64,000 nt of DNA from Salegentibacter sp. (GCA_024635795.1 JAGXIH010000009.1:1-64000), one strand, 5' to 3'. Counted from the first letter of the stretch, positions 44,047-53,622 are shown. Notes: generated by a model from the letters alone, not told the origin. Made by a program: numbers and translations.

Positions 44047-45507
44047 ATGAATGAAGAAATAAGAAACCTGGAACCTAAAGAATTATGGAATAATTTCGCC
44101 GATCTTAATGCTGTGCCGCGGCCTTCAAAAAAAGAAGAACGCGTTATAGAATTCATTAAGAACTTTGGAAATAAACTTCAGCTGGAAACACAGGTTGACG
44201 AAACCGGGAACGTGCTAATTAGGAAACCTGCCACTGCAGGGATGGAAGACCGCAAACCTATCGTTCTCCAGGCTCACCTGGATATGGTTCACCAGAAAAA
44301 CAATGATACCGACTTCGATTTTGATACCACAGGAATCGAAATGTATATAGATGGAGACTGGGTTAGAGCCAAAGGAACTACCCTTGGCGCCGATAACGGA
44401 CTTGGAGCAGCCAGTATGATGGCTATCCTGGAAAGTAAAGACATTGCTCATCCTGAACTTGAAGCGCTTTTTACTATAGACGAAGAAACCGGAATGACCG
44501 GTGCTAAAAACCTTAATCCGTCAATGCTGAAAGGCGACATCCTACTTAATCTCGATACCGAAGAAGATGACGAAATCGGGATTGGCTGTGCAGGAGGAGT
44601 AGATATTACCGCGCTTCGTGATTATGAACTCGAAGACACACCAGATAATTCTGTAGGCTACAAAATTACTGTTAAAGGTTTGCAGGGCGGACATTCAGGA
44701 ATGGATATTATTAAAGGCCTTGCCAATGCCAACAAGTTGCTTACCCGGGTGCTTTACGATTCCAATAAAGATTTTGGACTGCGTTTAGCTGAATTCGACG
44801 GTGGCGGCTTGCGAAATGCTATTCCGCGCGAAAGTAAAGCCGTAGTAGCGATTGACCGATCTAATACCGAAACCTTTCTGAATGAAACTTTAGTACGGGT
44901 TAGGGAAATTAAAGCCGAATTTTCTTCTCTGGAACCAAATCTTGAAATCGAGATCACAGAAGTTGATGTACCCGCGAAGGTGATGAAGGTGGAAGATCAG
45001 CAGGAAGTTATAAGAGCACTTTCTGCCGCCCATAATGGGGTTTATAGAATGAGCCCTGATATAGAAGGCCTGGTTGAAGCATCAAATAATATTGCCAGTG
45101 TAAAGATCGCCGATGGGAAGGTGAAGATCAATTGTCTTACCCGTTCTTCGGTAGAATCTTCTAAAAACGATCTTGCCCATAGTTTGCAAGCTGCTTTTGA
45201 GCTTGCAGGCTTTAAAGTAAAACTTTCCGGAGAATACCCCGGATGGGCACCAAACCCAGATTCTGCTATTCTGAAAGTTCTGGACGAACTCTATCAGAAA
45301 CAAAACAATGAGAAAGCCGATATAGCAGCCTGCCACGCCGGCCTGGAATGCGGAATTATAGGTAATCATTATCCCGAAATGGATATGATCTCTTTTGGAC
45401 CTACTATTCGTGGAGCTCACTCTCCAGATGAACGTGCCAGCATTTCTTCAGCTAAGAAATACTGGAAGTTTTTGATTGAAGTCCTAAAGAATATTCCGAA
45501 GAAATAA
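44047..45507 (+). CDS. pepD: Aminoacyl-histidine dipeptidase (cytosolic, M20 family)
   Basis: The 486-residue M20 metallopeptidase binds two zinc ions. Motifs are VLQAHLDMVHQ (metal His, then catalytic Asp), GTTLGADNGLGAA (bridging Asp), TIDEETGMTGA (catalytic and metal Glu), a lid domain near 190-380 with GGHSGMD, and FGPTIRGAHSPDER (last metal His). PepD cleaves dipeptides with C-terminal His and others. The start at 44047 is set by the promoter -7 element that covers an upstream in-frame GTG. It is a single-gene unit ending in a strong convergent terminator. Confidence 0.94.
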   Translation: MNEEIRNLEPKELWNNFADLNAVPRPSKKEERVIEFIKNFGNKLQLETQVDETGNVLIRKPATAGMEDRKPIVLQAHLDMVHQKNNDTDFDFDTTGIEMYIDGDWVRAKGTTLGADNGLGAASMMAILESKDIAHPELEALFTIDEETGMTGAKNLNPSMLKGDILLNLDTEEDDEIGIGCAGGVDITALRDYELEDTPDNSVGYKITVKGLQGGHSGMDIIKGLANANKLLTRVLYDSNKDFGLRLAEFDGGGLRNAIPRESKAVVAIDRSNTETFLNETLVRVREIKAEFSSLEPNLEIEITEVDVPAKVMKVEDQQEVIRALSAAHNGVYRMSPDIEGLVEASNNIASVKIADGKVKINCLTRSSVESSKNDLAHSLQAAFELAGFKVKLSGEYPGWAPNPDSAILKVLDELYQKQNNEKADIAACHAGLECGIIGNHYPEMDMISFGPTIRGAHSPDERASISSAKKYWKFLIEVLKNIPKK

Positions 45508-45519
45508 AAAGGAATACCA

Positions 45520-45556
45520 CAAAAAAAAGGCTGCCCGAATCAGGCAGCCTTTTTAA
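45520..45556. terminator. Bidirectional terminator between pepD and the PPIase gene
   Basis: AGGCTGCC and GGCAGCCT form an 8-bp stem with A8 before and T5 after. It serves both converging genes. Confidence 0.9.
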
Positions 45557-45576
45557 TTTTTATATTTCTTATTTTT

Positions 45577-46698
45577 TTATTCCTGTATTCCTACAAGCTC
45601 CACTTTAAAGATAAGATCGCTATTTGGAGGAATTACACCTCCGGCACCAGTCTCACCATAAGCAAGATGGGAAGGAATATAAAGAATAGCCTTATCTCCA
45701 ACCTTCATTTGCTGAACTCCCTCTCTGAAACCGGGAATCATAGGAGCTTCCGGACCGTAAGGGATGCTCATAGGTTCATATCCACCCTGGTCTTTGCGCT
45801 GCTGATTGAATACTCCAAGTTCCCGCGCTAATTCCTCGTTGTTGGTGTCAAAAAGTCTTCCATCCTGGAAATAACCTTCGTAGTTCAGTTGAACCATCTG
45901 GCCATCGGCAGGCTTTTCGCCGTCACCTTCTTCTTCATAATAGATCTGAAGTCCGCTTTCCAGTTCTTTAGCTTCTTCCTTTAGAATGCTGAATTTTTCT
46001 GAGTTCTCGGCCATTGCATCTTCCCTGCGTATTTTTATGGCTTCTTCCTCGGCCTTTAATTCACTAAGTTCCTCTTCAAATACTTTTGGCGCGTCAAAAT
46101 TTTTGGCATCATTACCTTTTCTGATAATATTTACTTTTTTAATGATCACCTCTTCAACCGGCTGATCCATAGGATTGGTTTCAACTTTTCCTATAGTATC
46201 TACCACGTCCTGACCTTCAACGATTTTCCCAAAAACGGTATGTTTTCCGTCAAGGTTGGGAGTAGGGGCAAGGGTGATAAAGAACTGACTTCCATTGGTG
46301 CCCGGTCCTGCATTTGCCATAGATAATACTCCTTTAGTATCGTGACTAAGATCGGTTTCCACTTCATCAGGGAAACGGTATCCCGGGCCACCGGAACCTG
46401 TACCGGTAGGATCGCCACCCTGGATCACAAAACCATCTATGATTCGGTGAAACCTGATCCCATCGTAAAATTTCTTGTTTTTATAGGTACTGTCTACCAT
46501 AGTGTTTTCGCCTTCGGCAAGGGAAACAAAACTCGCTACGGTAATTGGGGTTTGATCATAAAAAAGTTCAGCTACAAAGCTGCCCTTATTGGTTTGGAAT
46601 TCGGCATACAGGCCGTCTTCAAGATCGGGATATTCGTCGTTACAGGCAAAGAGCGTCAAAGCCATTGCCAAAAGAATAAAGATGTTAGTAGTTTTCAT
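45577..46698 (-). CDS. Lipoprotein peptidyl-prolyl isomerase, cyclophilin-FKBP fusion
   Basis: The 373-residue lipoprotein has the lipobox FACN (C19) after a signal sequence. Residues about 30-195 are a cyclophilin (FHRIIDGFVIQGGDPTGTGSGGPG and SQFFITLAPTPNLDGKHTVFG). After a helical linker, residues about 265-373 are an FKBP (EPMSIPYGPEAPMIPGFREG, then VIPPNSDLIFKVELV). Both catalyse Xaa-Pro isomerisation, helping periplasmic proteins fold. It begins 3 bp after the GldI-like gene, so it is likely translated from the same operon. The double domain gives two independent isomerase sites on one membrane-anchored protein. Confidence 0.92.
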   Translation of the reverse strand: MKTTNIFILLAMALTLFACNDEYPDLEDGLYAEFQTNKGSFVAELFYDQTPITVASFVSLAEGENTMVDSTYKNKKFYDGIRFHRIIDGFVIQGGDPTGTGSGGPGYRFPDEVETDLSHDTKGVLSMANAGPGTNGSQFFITLAPTPNLDGKHTVFGKIVEGQDVVDTIGKVETNPMDQPVEEVIIKKVNIIRKGNDAKNFDAPKVFEEELSELKAEEEAIKIRREDAMAENSEKFSILKEEAKELESGLQIYYEEEGDGEKPADGQMVQLNYEGYFQDGRLFDTNNEELARELGVFNQQRKDQGGYEPMSIPYGPEAPMIPGFREGVQQMKVGDKAILYIPSHLAYGETGAGGVIPPNSDLIFKVELVGIQE

Positions 46699-46701
46699 TA
46701 T

Positions 46702-47259
46702 TTAGTCTTCGTTTTTAGATTTATTTTTATTGATATCGTGCAAAGTCACTTTTGCCTTCACCGGAACATTCGTCCCGATTTTATTTTTGTCTCCATAATA
46801 TCCATAAGCTTTATGCGAAGGAAAAAGAAAAGTAACTGTTTCGCCTTCTTTCATAAGCTTTAAACCCTGGCGGAGTCCGCTGAAAAGTTTCTCCTGGTCA
46901 ACGGCATATTCTCTGGTTGGTTTTTCACCTTCTGCATAAATAGGTTCCCCGTCAAGGGTGGAAAGGCTATAATCGAATTTCACGAGGTCTCCGAATTCCG
47001 GCATTTCGATATTCAGGGTGTCGGTAGATTTTTTGTTGTAATAATACCAAAATCCGTCATTGGAAGCGAGGTATTCTGTTGTTGAATCCTCTTCCATTAA
47101 ATTTTTAATGTATTCTTCTTCAGCGGCCACCAGTTCCCGGTTTCGTTCTACAGATTCCCGAATGTAGGAACCTGAATTCTGACTTACCGGATAGCGTGCC
47201 TCGGGCGATTTGCAGGCGCCGAGCATTAAGATTGTTAATAGAATTAAACCAATTCTCAT
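46702..47259 (-). CDS. gldI: GldI-like FKBP-type lipoprotein (gliding motility)
   Basis: The 185-residue lipoprotein has a lipobox GACK at residues 14-17. A helical stretch (ESVERNRELVAAEEEYIKNL) leads to a single FKBP domain (LSTLDGEPIYAE, GLRQGLKLMKEGETVTFLFP and HKAYGYYG). In Flavobacterium johnsoniae GldI is an FKBP-like lipoprotein required for gliding, and this size and order match. Its start overlaps the stop of the nrnA-like gene by 4 bp. It supports gliding or T9SS in the organism, in line with the surface protein at 1115-4801. The assignment to GldI itself is likely but not proven. Confidence 0.75.
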   Translation of the reverse strand: MRIGLILLTILMLGACKSPEARYPVSQNSGSYIRESVERNRELVAAEEEYIKNLMEEDSTTEYLASNDGFWYYYNKKSTDTLNIEMPEFGDLVKFDYSLSTLDGEPIYAEGEKPTREYAVDQEKLFSGLRQGLKLMKEGETVTFLFPSHKAYGYYGDKNKIGTNVPVKAKVTLHDINKNKSKNED

Positions 47260-48272
47260 TTTGTTAATTCATCTTTATATTGTGGAAGAATAGACTCAAA
47301 ACGATCTAAGGTCTCTTTAAGGCTGAGGTCGCTTTTTCCCCCTGCTGCATTTATATGTCCGCCTCCTTCAAAATTCTGTCTTGCAAAAGCATTTACTGAA
47401 AAATCGCCTTTAGAGCGGAAGGAGATCTTTATAATTTGCTCCTGTTTATTTTCGATGAAAATAGCTGCGAATACTATCCCTTCCAGGGCCAGGCCGTAGT
47501 TTACGAAACCTTCGGTATCACCTTTTCTGAAGTCGTGACGATCAAGTTCTTCTTGTGAAAGACTTATATAGGCTGTCTTGTATTCCGGCAGCACTTTTAG
47601 GTTACTTAAAGCGGTTCCCAAAAGCTGCATTCTTTTTTCTGAATTGGTATCGTAAACCTTATTGTGTATTTTCCAGTTTTCTGCACCTTTATCAATAAGG
47701 TCGGCAATCACCCGGTGGGTAAGGCTGCTGGTAGAACTGAATCTAAAGGAACCGGTATCGGTCATAATACCTGTATATAGACAAGTCGCAATCTCCGGAC
47801 TAATATGATTTGCAGCTCTTAGTTTTTCCAGGAAGTGGTACACCATTTCACAAGTGGAACTCATCGTGGCATCACTGTAAGTATGGGTGGCATAATCGGA
47901 GGGTTCCTGGTGATGGTCTATCATCACAAAAACCGCTTGTGAATCTATTAAGGCTTGCACCATTATCCCGGCGCGGTTAAGTTCGTTAAAATCAAGGGTG
48001 AAAACCAGGTCGGCCTTTGCGATAAGCTGGTTGCAGCGATCCTGTTCATTTTCATAAATAATAACCTGCTCGTTCCCCGGAAGCCATTTAAGAAAATCAG
48101 GATAGTTATTTGGTGCGATTACCTGGGGATTATGGCCTTTTCCCTTTAAGAAATGCCACATCGCGAGGGAAGCTCCAATGGCATCACCATCGGGACCTTT
48201 ATGGGGTATAATTACTATATCTCTGGCCCTGGCCAGTTCGGCGGTGATCTCTAAAATACTTTGTTCTATCAT
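47256..48272 (-). CDS. nrnA: DHH-family bifunctional oligoribonuclease/PAP phosphatase
   Basis: The 338-residue protein has the DHH-DHHA1 layout: HKGPDGDAIGASLA (residues 23-36), an aspartate in TLDFNEL, VMIDHHQEP (DHH), GIMTDTGSFR, and the C-terminal DHHA1 motif GGGHINAAGG. NrnA degrades two- to five-base RNA (nanoRNA) and removes the 3' phosphate from pAp, the product of sulfate reduction. All metal and catalytic residues are present. It is the first gene of the unit with the GldI-like and PPIase genes. Confidence 0.92.
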   Translation of the reverse strand: MIEQSILEITAELARARDIVIIPHKGPDGDAIGASLAMWHFLKGKGHNPQVIAPNNYPDFLKWLPGNEQVIIYENEQDRCNQLIAKADLVFTLDFNELNRAGIMVQALIDSQAVFVMIDHHQEPSDYATHTYSDATMSSTCEMVYHFLEKLRAANHISPEIATCLYTGIMTDTGSFRFSSTSSLTHRVIADLIDKGAENWKIHNKVYDTNSEKRMQLLGTALSNLKVLPEYKTAYISLSQEELDRHDFRKGDTEGFVNYGLALEGIVFAAIFIENKQEQIIKISFRSKGDFSVNAFARQNFEGGGHINAAGGKSDLSLKETLDRFESILPQYKDELTK

Positions 48273-48355
48273 AGTCTAAGGCCTAAAGATACAATTTATT
48301 AACTTTTACTAATAAATGAACCATTAAATTTGATGCAGAAGCAAATCAACAAAAA

Positions 48356-49393
48356 ATGAAATTAATATTAAGAATTTTACCCTTATTTATTCTTTTTTCC
48401 TGCGGAAGCACTACGGAAACTTCTACTGAACCTCTTCAACAGAATTACGATTTCGTACTTGCTTTTGGGAGTTGTAACAGGCAGGAAGCTACCCAACCGC
48501 TTTGGCAACCAATTATGGAAAACCAACCGGATGTATTTGTCTGGGGCGGGGATAATATCTATGCTGACACCCCCGATATGCAACTGATGCAGGAGTTTTA
48601 CCAAATACAACAAAATTTGCCTGGGTATAAAAGGCTTACCAAAACCATCCCGGTTTACGGCACTTGGGACGACCACGACTATGGCCTCAATGACGCCGGA
48701 AAGGAATGGGAATATAAAGAGGAAAGTCAGCAGCTTTTCCTTGATTTTTTGGGAGTTTCAGAGGACGACCCTCGCCGGGAACGGGAAGGAGTCTACCACA
48801 GCGAGCTCCTGAAAACCCCAAAAGGAAATATTAAATTAATAATACTGGATACCCGGTATTTCAGAGATGAATTAAAACCAAGTACCGCTCCGGGAAAAAG
48901 GTATGAAGAGAACAGCGAAGGAACTATTCTGGGAGAACGGCAATGGCGATGGCTGGAAGAGGAATTACAAACCAGTACGGCCACTTTCAATATAATTCTA
49001 AGCAGTATCCAGGTGATTTCTGAAGAACACGGATTTGAAACCTGGGGTAACTTCCCGGCAGAAAGAAAAAGACTTATCAAATTAATAGAAGATTCCGCAG
49101 CAAAAAATGTGATTATTATTAGTGGAGACCGTCATATTTCAGAATTTTCAGAAATAAAACAGGATGGACTGGATTATCCGTTGGTAGACTTTACCTCCAG
49201 CGGTCTTACACATAGCTATACCAGCTTTAGCGGGGAACCAAACCGGCATAGAGTAGGGGAAGTAGTAAGCGATCTTAGCTTTGGGCTTCTTAAATTTGAT
49301 CTTAAAAATAACCAGGTACTTATGGAAATGCGGGGAGAAGGGAACCGCCTTCTTCAGCAGCATAAAGTGGAGTACCCACATATAAAGCATTAA
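48356..49393 (+). CDS. PhoD-like alkaline phosphatase/phosphodiesterase (lipoprotein)
   Basis: The lipobox FSCG ends a short signal (MKLILRILPLFILFSC). The 345-residue chain has the PhoD motifs FGSCNRQEA, VWGGDNIYADT, TWDDHDYGLND, LDTRYFRDEL and IISGDRHISEF, which hold the binuclear metal site. PhoD-type enzymes release phosphate from mono- and diesters outside the inner membrane. The gene is divergent from nrnA with a gap of 83 bp, and ndk follows. A broad phosphodiesterase role is likely. The substrate is open. Confidence 0.88.
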   Translation: MKLILRILPLFILFSCGSTTETSTEPLQQNYDFVLAFGSCNRQEATQPLWQPIMENQPDVFVWGGDNIYADTPDMQLMQEFYQIQQNLPGYKRLTKTIPVYGTWDDHDYGLNDAGKEWEYKEESQQLFLDFLGVSEDDPRREREGVYHSELLKTPKGNIKLIILDTRYFRDELKPSTAPGKRYEENSEGTILGERQWRWLEEELQTSTATFNIILSSIQVISEEHGFETWGNFPAERKRLIKLIEDSAAKNVIIISGDRHISEFSEIKQDGLDYPLVDFTSSGLTHSYTSFSGEPNRHRVGEVVSDLSFGLLKFDLKNNQVLMEMRGEGNRLLQQHKVEYPHIKH

Positions 49394-49398
49394 ACAAC

Positions 49399-49428
49399 TT
49401 GCTTTTGGAAGGTATTTACTTATTTTTG
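49399..49428 (+). promoter_or_regulatory. ndk promoter
   Basis: TTG at 49399-49401 and TATTTTTG at 49421-49428 are 19 bases apart, close to the flavobacterial optimum. The 18 bases CTTATTTTTGCCCAAATT are identical to those at the mazG promoter. Confidence 0.75.
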
Positions 49429-49450
49429 CCCAAATTTTAAAAAGCATAAA

Positions 49451-49870
49451 ATGGCAGGAAACAGAACATTCACCATGATCAAACCCGATGCAGTAGAAAA
49501 AGGGAATATTGGTGGAATAATAGAACAAATTACCGCTTCAGGTTTTAGAATTGTAGCGATGAAGATGACTCAAATGACGAAAACCGATGCGGAAGAATTT
49601 TACGCGATCCACAAGGAGCGTCCGTTTTTCGGGGAATTGGTGGAGTTCATGACACGTGGCCCTATTGTAGCCGCTATTCTTGAAAAGGATAATGCTGTAG
49701 ATGACTTCAGAACTTTAATTGGAGCTACCAATCCTGAAGACGCTGCTGAAGGAACCATACGTAAGAAATATGCTACTTCTGTAGGTGAGAACGCTGTTCA
49801 CGGGAGCGATAGCGACGAGAACGCTGCTATTGAAGGTGCTTTCCATTTTTCTGGAAGAGAGATGTTCTAA
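49451..49870 (+). CDS. ndk: Nucleoside diphosphate kinase
   Basis: The 139-residue enzyme transfers the gamma phosphate from ATP to NDPs through a phosphohistidine. It shows [10 protein letters not shown] at the start, the [10 protein letters not shown] helix, and the catalytic His in [12 protein letters not shown] (about residue 117). The length is normal. The TTG/TATTTTTG promoter lies just upstream of the start and a hairpin terminator follows the stop. It is a single-gene unit. Confidence 0.97.
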   Translation: MAGNRTFTMIKPDAVEKGNIGGIIEQITASGFRIVAMKMTQMTKTDAEEFYAIHKERPFFGELVEFMTRGPIVAAILEKDNAVDDFRTLIGATNPEDAAEGTIRKKYATSVGENAVHGSDSDENAAIEGAFHFSGREMF

Positions 49871-49889
49871 GCTTAATTTTGATTTATAC

Positions 49890-49925
49890 AAAAAGCCATC
49901 AGTTACTCGCTGATGGCTTTTTTTA
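49890..49925 (+). terminator. ndk terminator
   Basis: AGCCATCAG and CTGATGGCT form a 9-bp hairpin with a TTACTCG loop, followed by eight T, 20 bases past the stop codon. Confidence 0.9.
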
Positions 49926-50051
49926 TTCCTTTATTCTCCTACAAATACTGATATTTTTACTATTTATCCTAATAATCTGAATGCTATCGATTAAATAAGG
50001 TTTTTAGAGAGTTTCTTCTTAAATTTTTATTGAAATCCAAAAAAAAGAAAT

Positions 50052-50654
50052 ATGAAATATATAGTTAGATGTTTTGTTTTAGTCGCGTTGTTATTAAGCA
50101 CTTCAATTACTGCTCAGGAATTGGAAGGAAAATGGATTATCTCCGGAAATAAAAGTTTTGGAGCTTTTCCGGGAATACACCTGATGCAAGTGAGTGAAGA
50201 TTCGCTTTTACATTATAACTTTGATCAGTTTATCACTAAGACTTCTTATAAAACTGAAAATAATAAACTGAAAATAGATACCCTGGCCTTTGCCGATTTC
50301 AGTTTTAAGAATCCTAACCGCTTAAGTATTTCTTCTGAAAGGTTAGAGAATCCTATAGATTATATAAGATTAATTCCTACAAAAACTGACTTGAGTGCTG
50401 AAGCAATCAAACAAATTAAATACAATTTAGAACGAGGTGGAAAAAACTTTGAGATAGATTTTCAGAATCATCCCGATAATAAAATTGTCCATTCTTATTT
50501 GAAGAAAATAGACCAGACTTATTTCCTGGTCATTTACAGGCACGGTAATGTTGTTTCCGCTGTTCCTCTTGAAGAAATAACGAAGAAAAATTTATTCCTG
50601 TATGGTTTTCCTAATGGTTGGCCAAATAAACTAGTCGCTACGGCAATTGAATAA
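50052..50654 (+). CDS. Exported protein of unknown function (200 residues)
   Basis: A signal peptide (MKYIVRCFVLVALLLSTSIT, then AQ) precedes a lipocalin-like opening: LEGKWIISGNKSFGAFPG, then alternating strands such as DSLLHYNFDQFITKTSYKT. The remainder is beta-rich with a charged middle. I do not recognise a family. The lead segment resembles small Bacteroidota periplasmic proteins annotated as lipocalin-like. It stands alone, bounded by the ndk terminator and its own terminator. It could be a periplasmic ligand-binding protein, but nothing identifies a ligand. Confidence 0.7.
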   Translation: MKYIVRCFVLVALLLSTSITAQELEGKWIISGNKSFGAFPGIHLMQVSEDSLLHYNFDQFITKTSYKTENNKLKIDTLAFADFSFKNPNRLSISSERLENPIDYIRLIPTKTDLSAEAIKQIKYNLERGGKNFEIDFQNHPDNKIVHSYLKKIDQTYFLVIYRHGNVVSAVPLEEITKKNLFLYGFPNGWPNKLVATAIE

Positions 50655-50672
50655 TTTGAGATATTTGGATAT

Positions 50673-50715
50673 AAAAAAACCTGCCTGAAAAATAATTTTC
50701 CTGGCAGGTTTTTTT
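50673..50715. terminator. Convergent terminator
   Basis: AAACCTGCC pairs with GGCAGGTTT around a 17-base AT-rich loop, with seven A before and seven T after. It serves the 200-residue protein gene and the M3 peptidase gene from both sides. Confidence 0.85.
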
Positions 50716-50739
50716 GTTTAAATATATTTGAAAAATCTA

Positions 50740-52872
50740 TTATTCTTTAGGTACGGGGAAACCACGATCGCGCATTAAAGCGTCTATCTTGGCGTCTCTT
50801 CCTCTAAAGCTTCTGTAAGCTTCAGCGGGATCCATAGCGTTTCTAGGAGCGAATAGATATCTCACCAATTTTTGGGCAACATTCTTATCGTAGAATCCAC
50901 CGGGAGCTTCGCTAAAGGCTTCAGCAGCATCAGAAGTTAATACATCTGCCCATAGGTAACCGTAATATCCGGTGGCATAACCCTCTCCTGAAAATACGTG
51001 ACCAAAATGCGGGGAACGGTGACGCATCACAATTTCTTCAGGCATTCCGAGTTCTTCCAAAGTTTTCTTTTCGAATTCCCTTGGTTCGATCCCATCGGGA
51101 TCGGTGGTGTGATACTTCATATCCATTAAAGCTGAAGCAAGGAACTCAGTCGTTTCAAAGCCCTGGTTGAACGTAGAGGCTTTCTTGATCTTGGCTACCA
51201 GTTCTTCGGGAATCACCTCGTCGGTTTCGTGATGACGAAGGAAACGGTTGATCACCTCATCGGTAGACAACCATCGCTCCAGTAACTGCGACTGGAATTC
51301 GGTGTAGTCTCTAACTCCTCCATTAAGGGTAGGGTACTTCACATCGGCAGCCAGGAAGTGTAAGGCGTGCCCGAATTCGTGGAAAAAAGTTGTGGCATCA
51401 TCCCAGGATATCAGCACGGGCTCACCTTCGGCGGCTTTAATAAAATTGGAGTTGTTGGATGCTAAAACCGGCTCTGCACCTAGTAGTTCAGAATAACTGC
51501 GGTAAGTGGTCGCCCATGCCCCGGAACGTTTTCCCTGGCGTGCGAATGGATCCAGATACCAAAGTCCTATCAGATCTCCGGTGGATTTATCGGTTACTTC
51601 CCAAACATTTACATCTTCGTGGAATACAGGTACCGATCCTTCTTCAACAGGAGTAAATTCAAAATTGAAAATCTCTCCGGCAGTGAAGAAAAGGGCCTGG
51701 GTTAAATTCCCCAGTTCCAGGTATTGTTTTACCTCTTCGCTGTCCAGATCATATTTGTCTTTTCTTACTTTTTCAGCATAATAACGGTAATCCCAGGGTT
51801 TTATGGTGATATCGGCCCCTTCTTTATCGGCTATGGCTTGCATATCGGCAACCTCTTGTTCTACGCGGGCCAGTGCTGCCGGCCATACTGCTTCCATAAG
51901 CTCCATGGCGTTTTCAGGATTCTTGGCCATGCGGTTTTGTAATCTCCATTGGGCGAAATTATCATATCCCAGAAGTTCAACCCGTTCGTCCCGAAGTTTC
52001 AGGATCTTTTTGATCACCTCATTATTGTCGAACTCATCGTCGTTATCTCCACGGGAATAATAATTATTCCATACTTTCTCCCGCAATTCCCTTTCGTCGG
52101 AATAGGTCAGGAAAGGATCCATAGAAGAACGGGTATTGGTTACCGCGTATTTTCCAGGTTCTCCACGTTCTTCAGCGGCGCTGGCAGAAGATTTTATGTA
52201 AGATTCAGTAAGGCCACTTAACTGGTCTTCTTCCAGGAATACTACGTAATTCTCCTCTTCGGCTAACACGTTATTTGAAAACTGGGTGTAGAGCTTTGAG
52301 AGCTCTTTGTTGATTTCTGCATAACGCTTCTTATCTTCTTCATTAAGGGCAGCACCTTCCATGGCGAATTCCTCATAAATAAGATCAATTACTCTTTGTT
52401 CCTGCGCATCCAGTGGATTTTCACGGGAGTCTTTGAAAACCTTTTCAATCCTTTTGAAAAGGGCCTCGTTCTGGGAGATCTTCGAGCTGTATTCCGAGAT
52501 CTTTGGAGAAAGTTCTTTTTGAACCTCTCTGAATTCAGGGCTGGACATATTACTGCTAAAAATGCCATAATAAGTGAAGACCCTTCTCAGTTCTTTTCCG
52601 GCTTTTTCCATTGGAACAATAGTGTTCTCAAAAGTGGCGGCCTCTGGATTGTTGGCGATCTTATCGATTTCGGCCAGGTGCATCTCCATGGCTTTTTCCA
52701 TCGCGGGTTTTACAAGATTAACTTCCATCTTGTTAAAAGCAGGAACCCCTGCGTAGGGTCCTTCCCATTCAGCTAATAAAATGTTATCCATATCCTTATC
52801 TTGTGCCAGAGCATTGGAACTCAAAACGGTTGCCAATGCAAGCATTCCGGCGTTTTTTAAAACTTTCATCAT
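50740..52872 (-). CDS. M3-family metallopeptidase (dipeptidyl carboxypeptidase/oligopeptidase)
   Basis: The 710-residue protein has a signal peptide (MMKVLKNAGMLALATVLSSN, then ALA), a helical body with an N-terminal ENTIVPMEKAGKELRR stretch, and the catalytic FFHEFGHALHF (HExxH), with the third ligand glutamate about 25-30 residues later (TEFQSQLLE). M3 enzymes such as Dcp release dipeptides from the C-termini of oligopeptides in the periplasm, where the signal would deliver this one. It is a single-gene unit. I cannot tell Dcp from oligopeptidase A by sequence alone. Confidence 0.92.
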   Translation of the reverse strand: MMKVLKNAGMLALATVLSSNALAQDKDMDNILLAEWEGPYAGVPAFNKMEVNLVKPAMEKAMEMHLAEIDKIANNPEAATFENTIVPMEKAGKELRRVFTYYGIFSSNMSSPEFREVQKELSPKISEYSSKISQNEALFKRIEKVFKDSRENPLDAQEQRVIDLIYEEFAMEGAALNEEDKKRYAEINKELSKLYTQFSNNVLAEEENYVVFLEEDQLSGLTESYIKSSASAAEERGEPGKYAVTNTRSSMDPFLTYSDERELREKVWNNYYSRGDNDDEFDNNEVIKKILKLRDERVELLGYDNFAQWRLQNRMAKNPENAMELMEAVWPAALARVEQEVADMQAIADKEGADITIKPWDYRYYAEKVRKDKYDLDSEEVKQYLELGNLTQALFFTAGEIFNFEFTPVEEGSVPVFHEDVNVWEVTDKSTGDLIGLWYLDPFARQGKRSGAWATTYRSYSELLGAEPVLASNNSNFIKAAEGEPVLISWDDATTFFHEFGHALHFLAADVKYPTLNGGVRDYTEFQSQLLERWLSTDEVINRFLRHHETDEVIPEELVAKIKKASTFNQGFETTEFLASALMDMKYHTTDPDGIEPREFEKKTLEELGMPEEIVMRHRSPHFGHVFSGEGYATGYYGYLWADVLTSDAAEAFSEAPGGFYDKNVAQKLVRYLFAPRNAMDPAEAYRSFRGRDAKIDALMRDRGFPVPKE

Positions 52873-52992
52873 TAAAGATTATTTTTGTTTAAACGGCTTG
52901 AAGATACGAAGATTTTAGAACCTGCCCTATTCATTTTTTAACATTTAGGTTCAAAGTTTCATTAAACGGATGCTCGCCTGAAAAAATACTTT

Positions 52993-53028
52993 TATCTTTG
53001 ACCGGGTTTTAGAAAATTTTAGAACCCG
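52993..53028 (+). promoter_or_regulatory. -7 element and leader inverted repeat of the azurin gene
   Basis: TATCTTTG (52993-53000) fits TAnnTTTG. Two bases on, CGGGTT and AACCCG form a 6-bp inverted repeat at 53003-53008 and 53023-53028 around a 14-base AT-rich spacer with TTTAG repeats. It sits at the predicted transcription start, so it could be an operator or a leader hairpin. Confidence 0.5.
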
Positions 53029-53060
53029 ACCAAACCTAAATATGAACTATTAATTAATTA

Positions 53061-53603
53061 TTGATGAAAAATTTAAGCAAATTCATTTTGATCTTTGGAG
53101 CACTGGCTATGATAGCTTGTGGCGACAAGAAAGAAAAAGAAACCGAAGAAAACACTACTATTGGCAACACTTCAACTGAAGAGACCACACAAACCCGTCA
53201 GGGCGATTCTCAGGATGCTTCCGATTCTGATGTCGTGGAGATCACTATTGAAGGGAATGACCAAATGCGTTTTAACAAGGATGAAATTAGAGTTAAAGCC
53301 GGACAAACTGTACGTCTTACCCTTAAACACGTTGGCCAAATGGACAAAAACGCCATGGGCCACAATTGGGTGCTTTTAACCCAGGGAACTGGTATTCCTG
53401 AATTTGGAGGTGCAGCAGTTAGTGCGAAAGACAACGATTATATCCCTGAAGGAACCGATAAAGTGATCGCCCATACCAAAATGATTGGTGGAGGAGAAAG
53501 CGCAACTATCGAATTTGAAGTTCCCGAAAAAGGAACTTACGACTTTATCTGTTCGTTCCCTGGTCACTATTCTTTAATGAAAGGGAAGTTTATCGTAGAA
53601 TAA
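53061..53603 (+). CDS. Azurin (type 1 copper protein), lipid-anchored
   Basis: The lipobox IACG is followed by an acidic Thr/Glu-rich linker of about 35 residues that holds the domain away from the membrane. The cupredoxin carries the copper ligands in GHNWVLL (His), FICSFPGH (Cys and His) and LMKGKF (Met), with the spacing of azurins. Azurin shuttles electrons to nitrite reductase or a cytochrome oxidase or peroxidase. No such partner is adjacent. The 180 residues include a normal 125-residue cupredoxin. A promoter-leader repeat precedes the gene and a terminator follows. Confidence 0.93.
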   Translation: MMKNLSKFILIFGALAMIACGDKKEKETEENTTIGNTSTEETTQTRQGDSQDASDSDVVEITIEGNDQMRFNKDEIRVKAGQTVRLTLKHVGQMDKNAMGHNWVLLTQGTGIPEFGGAAVSAKDNDYIPEGTDKVIAHTKMIGGGESATIEFEVPEKGTYDFICSFPGHYSLMKGKFIVE

Positions 53604-53622
53604 ATCTCTTTTAAATACATTA

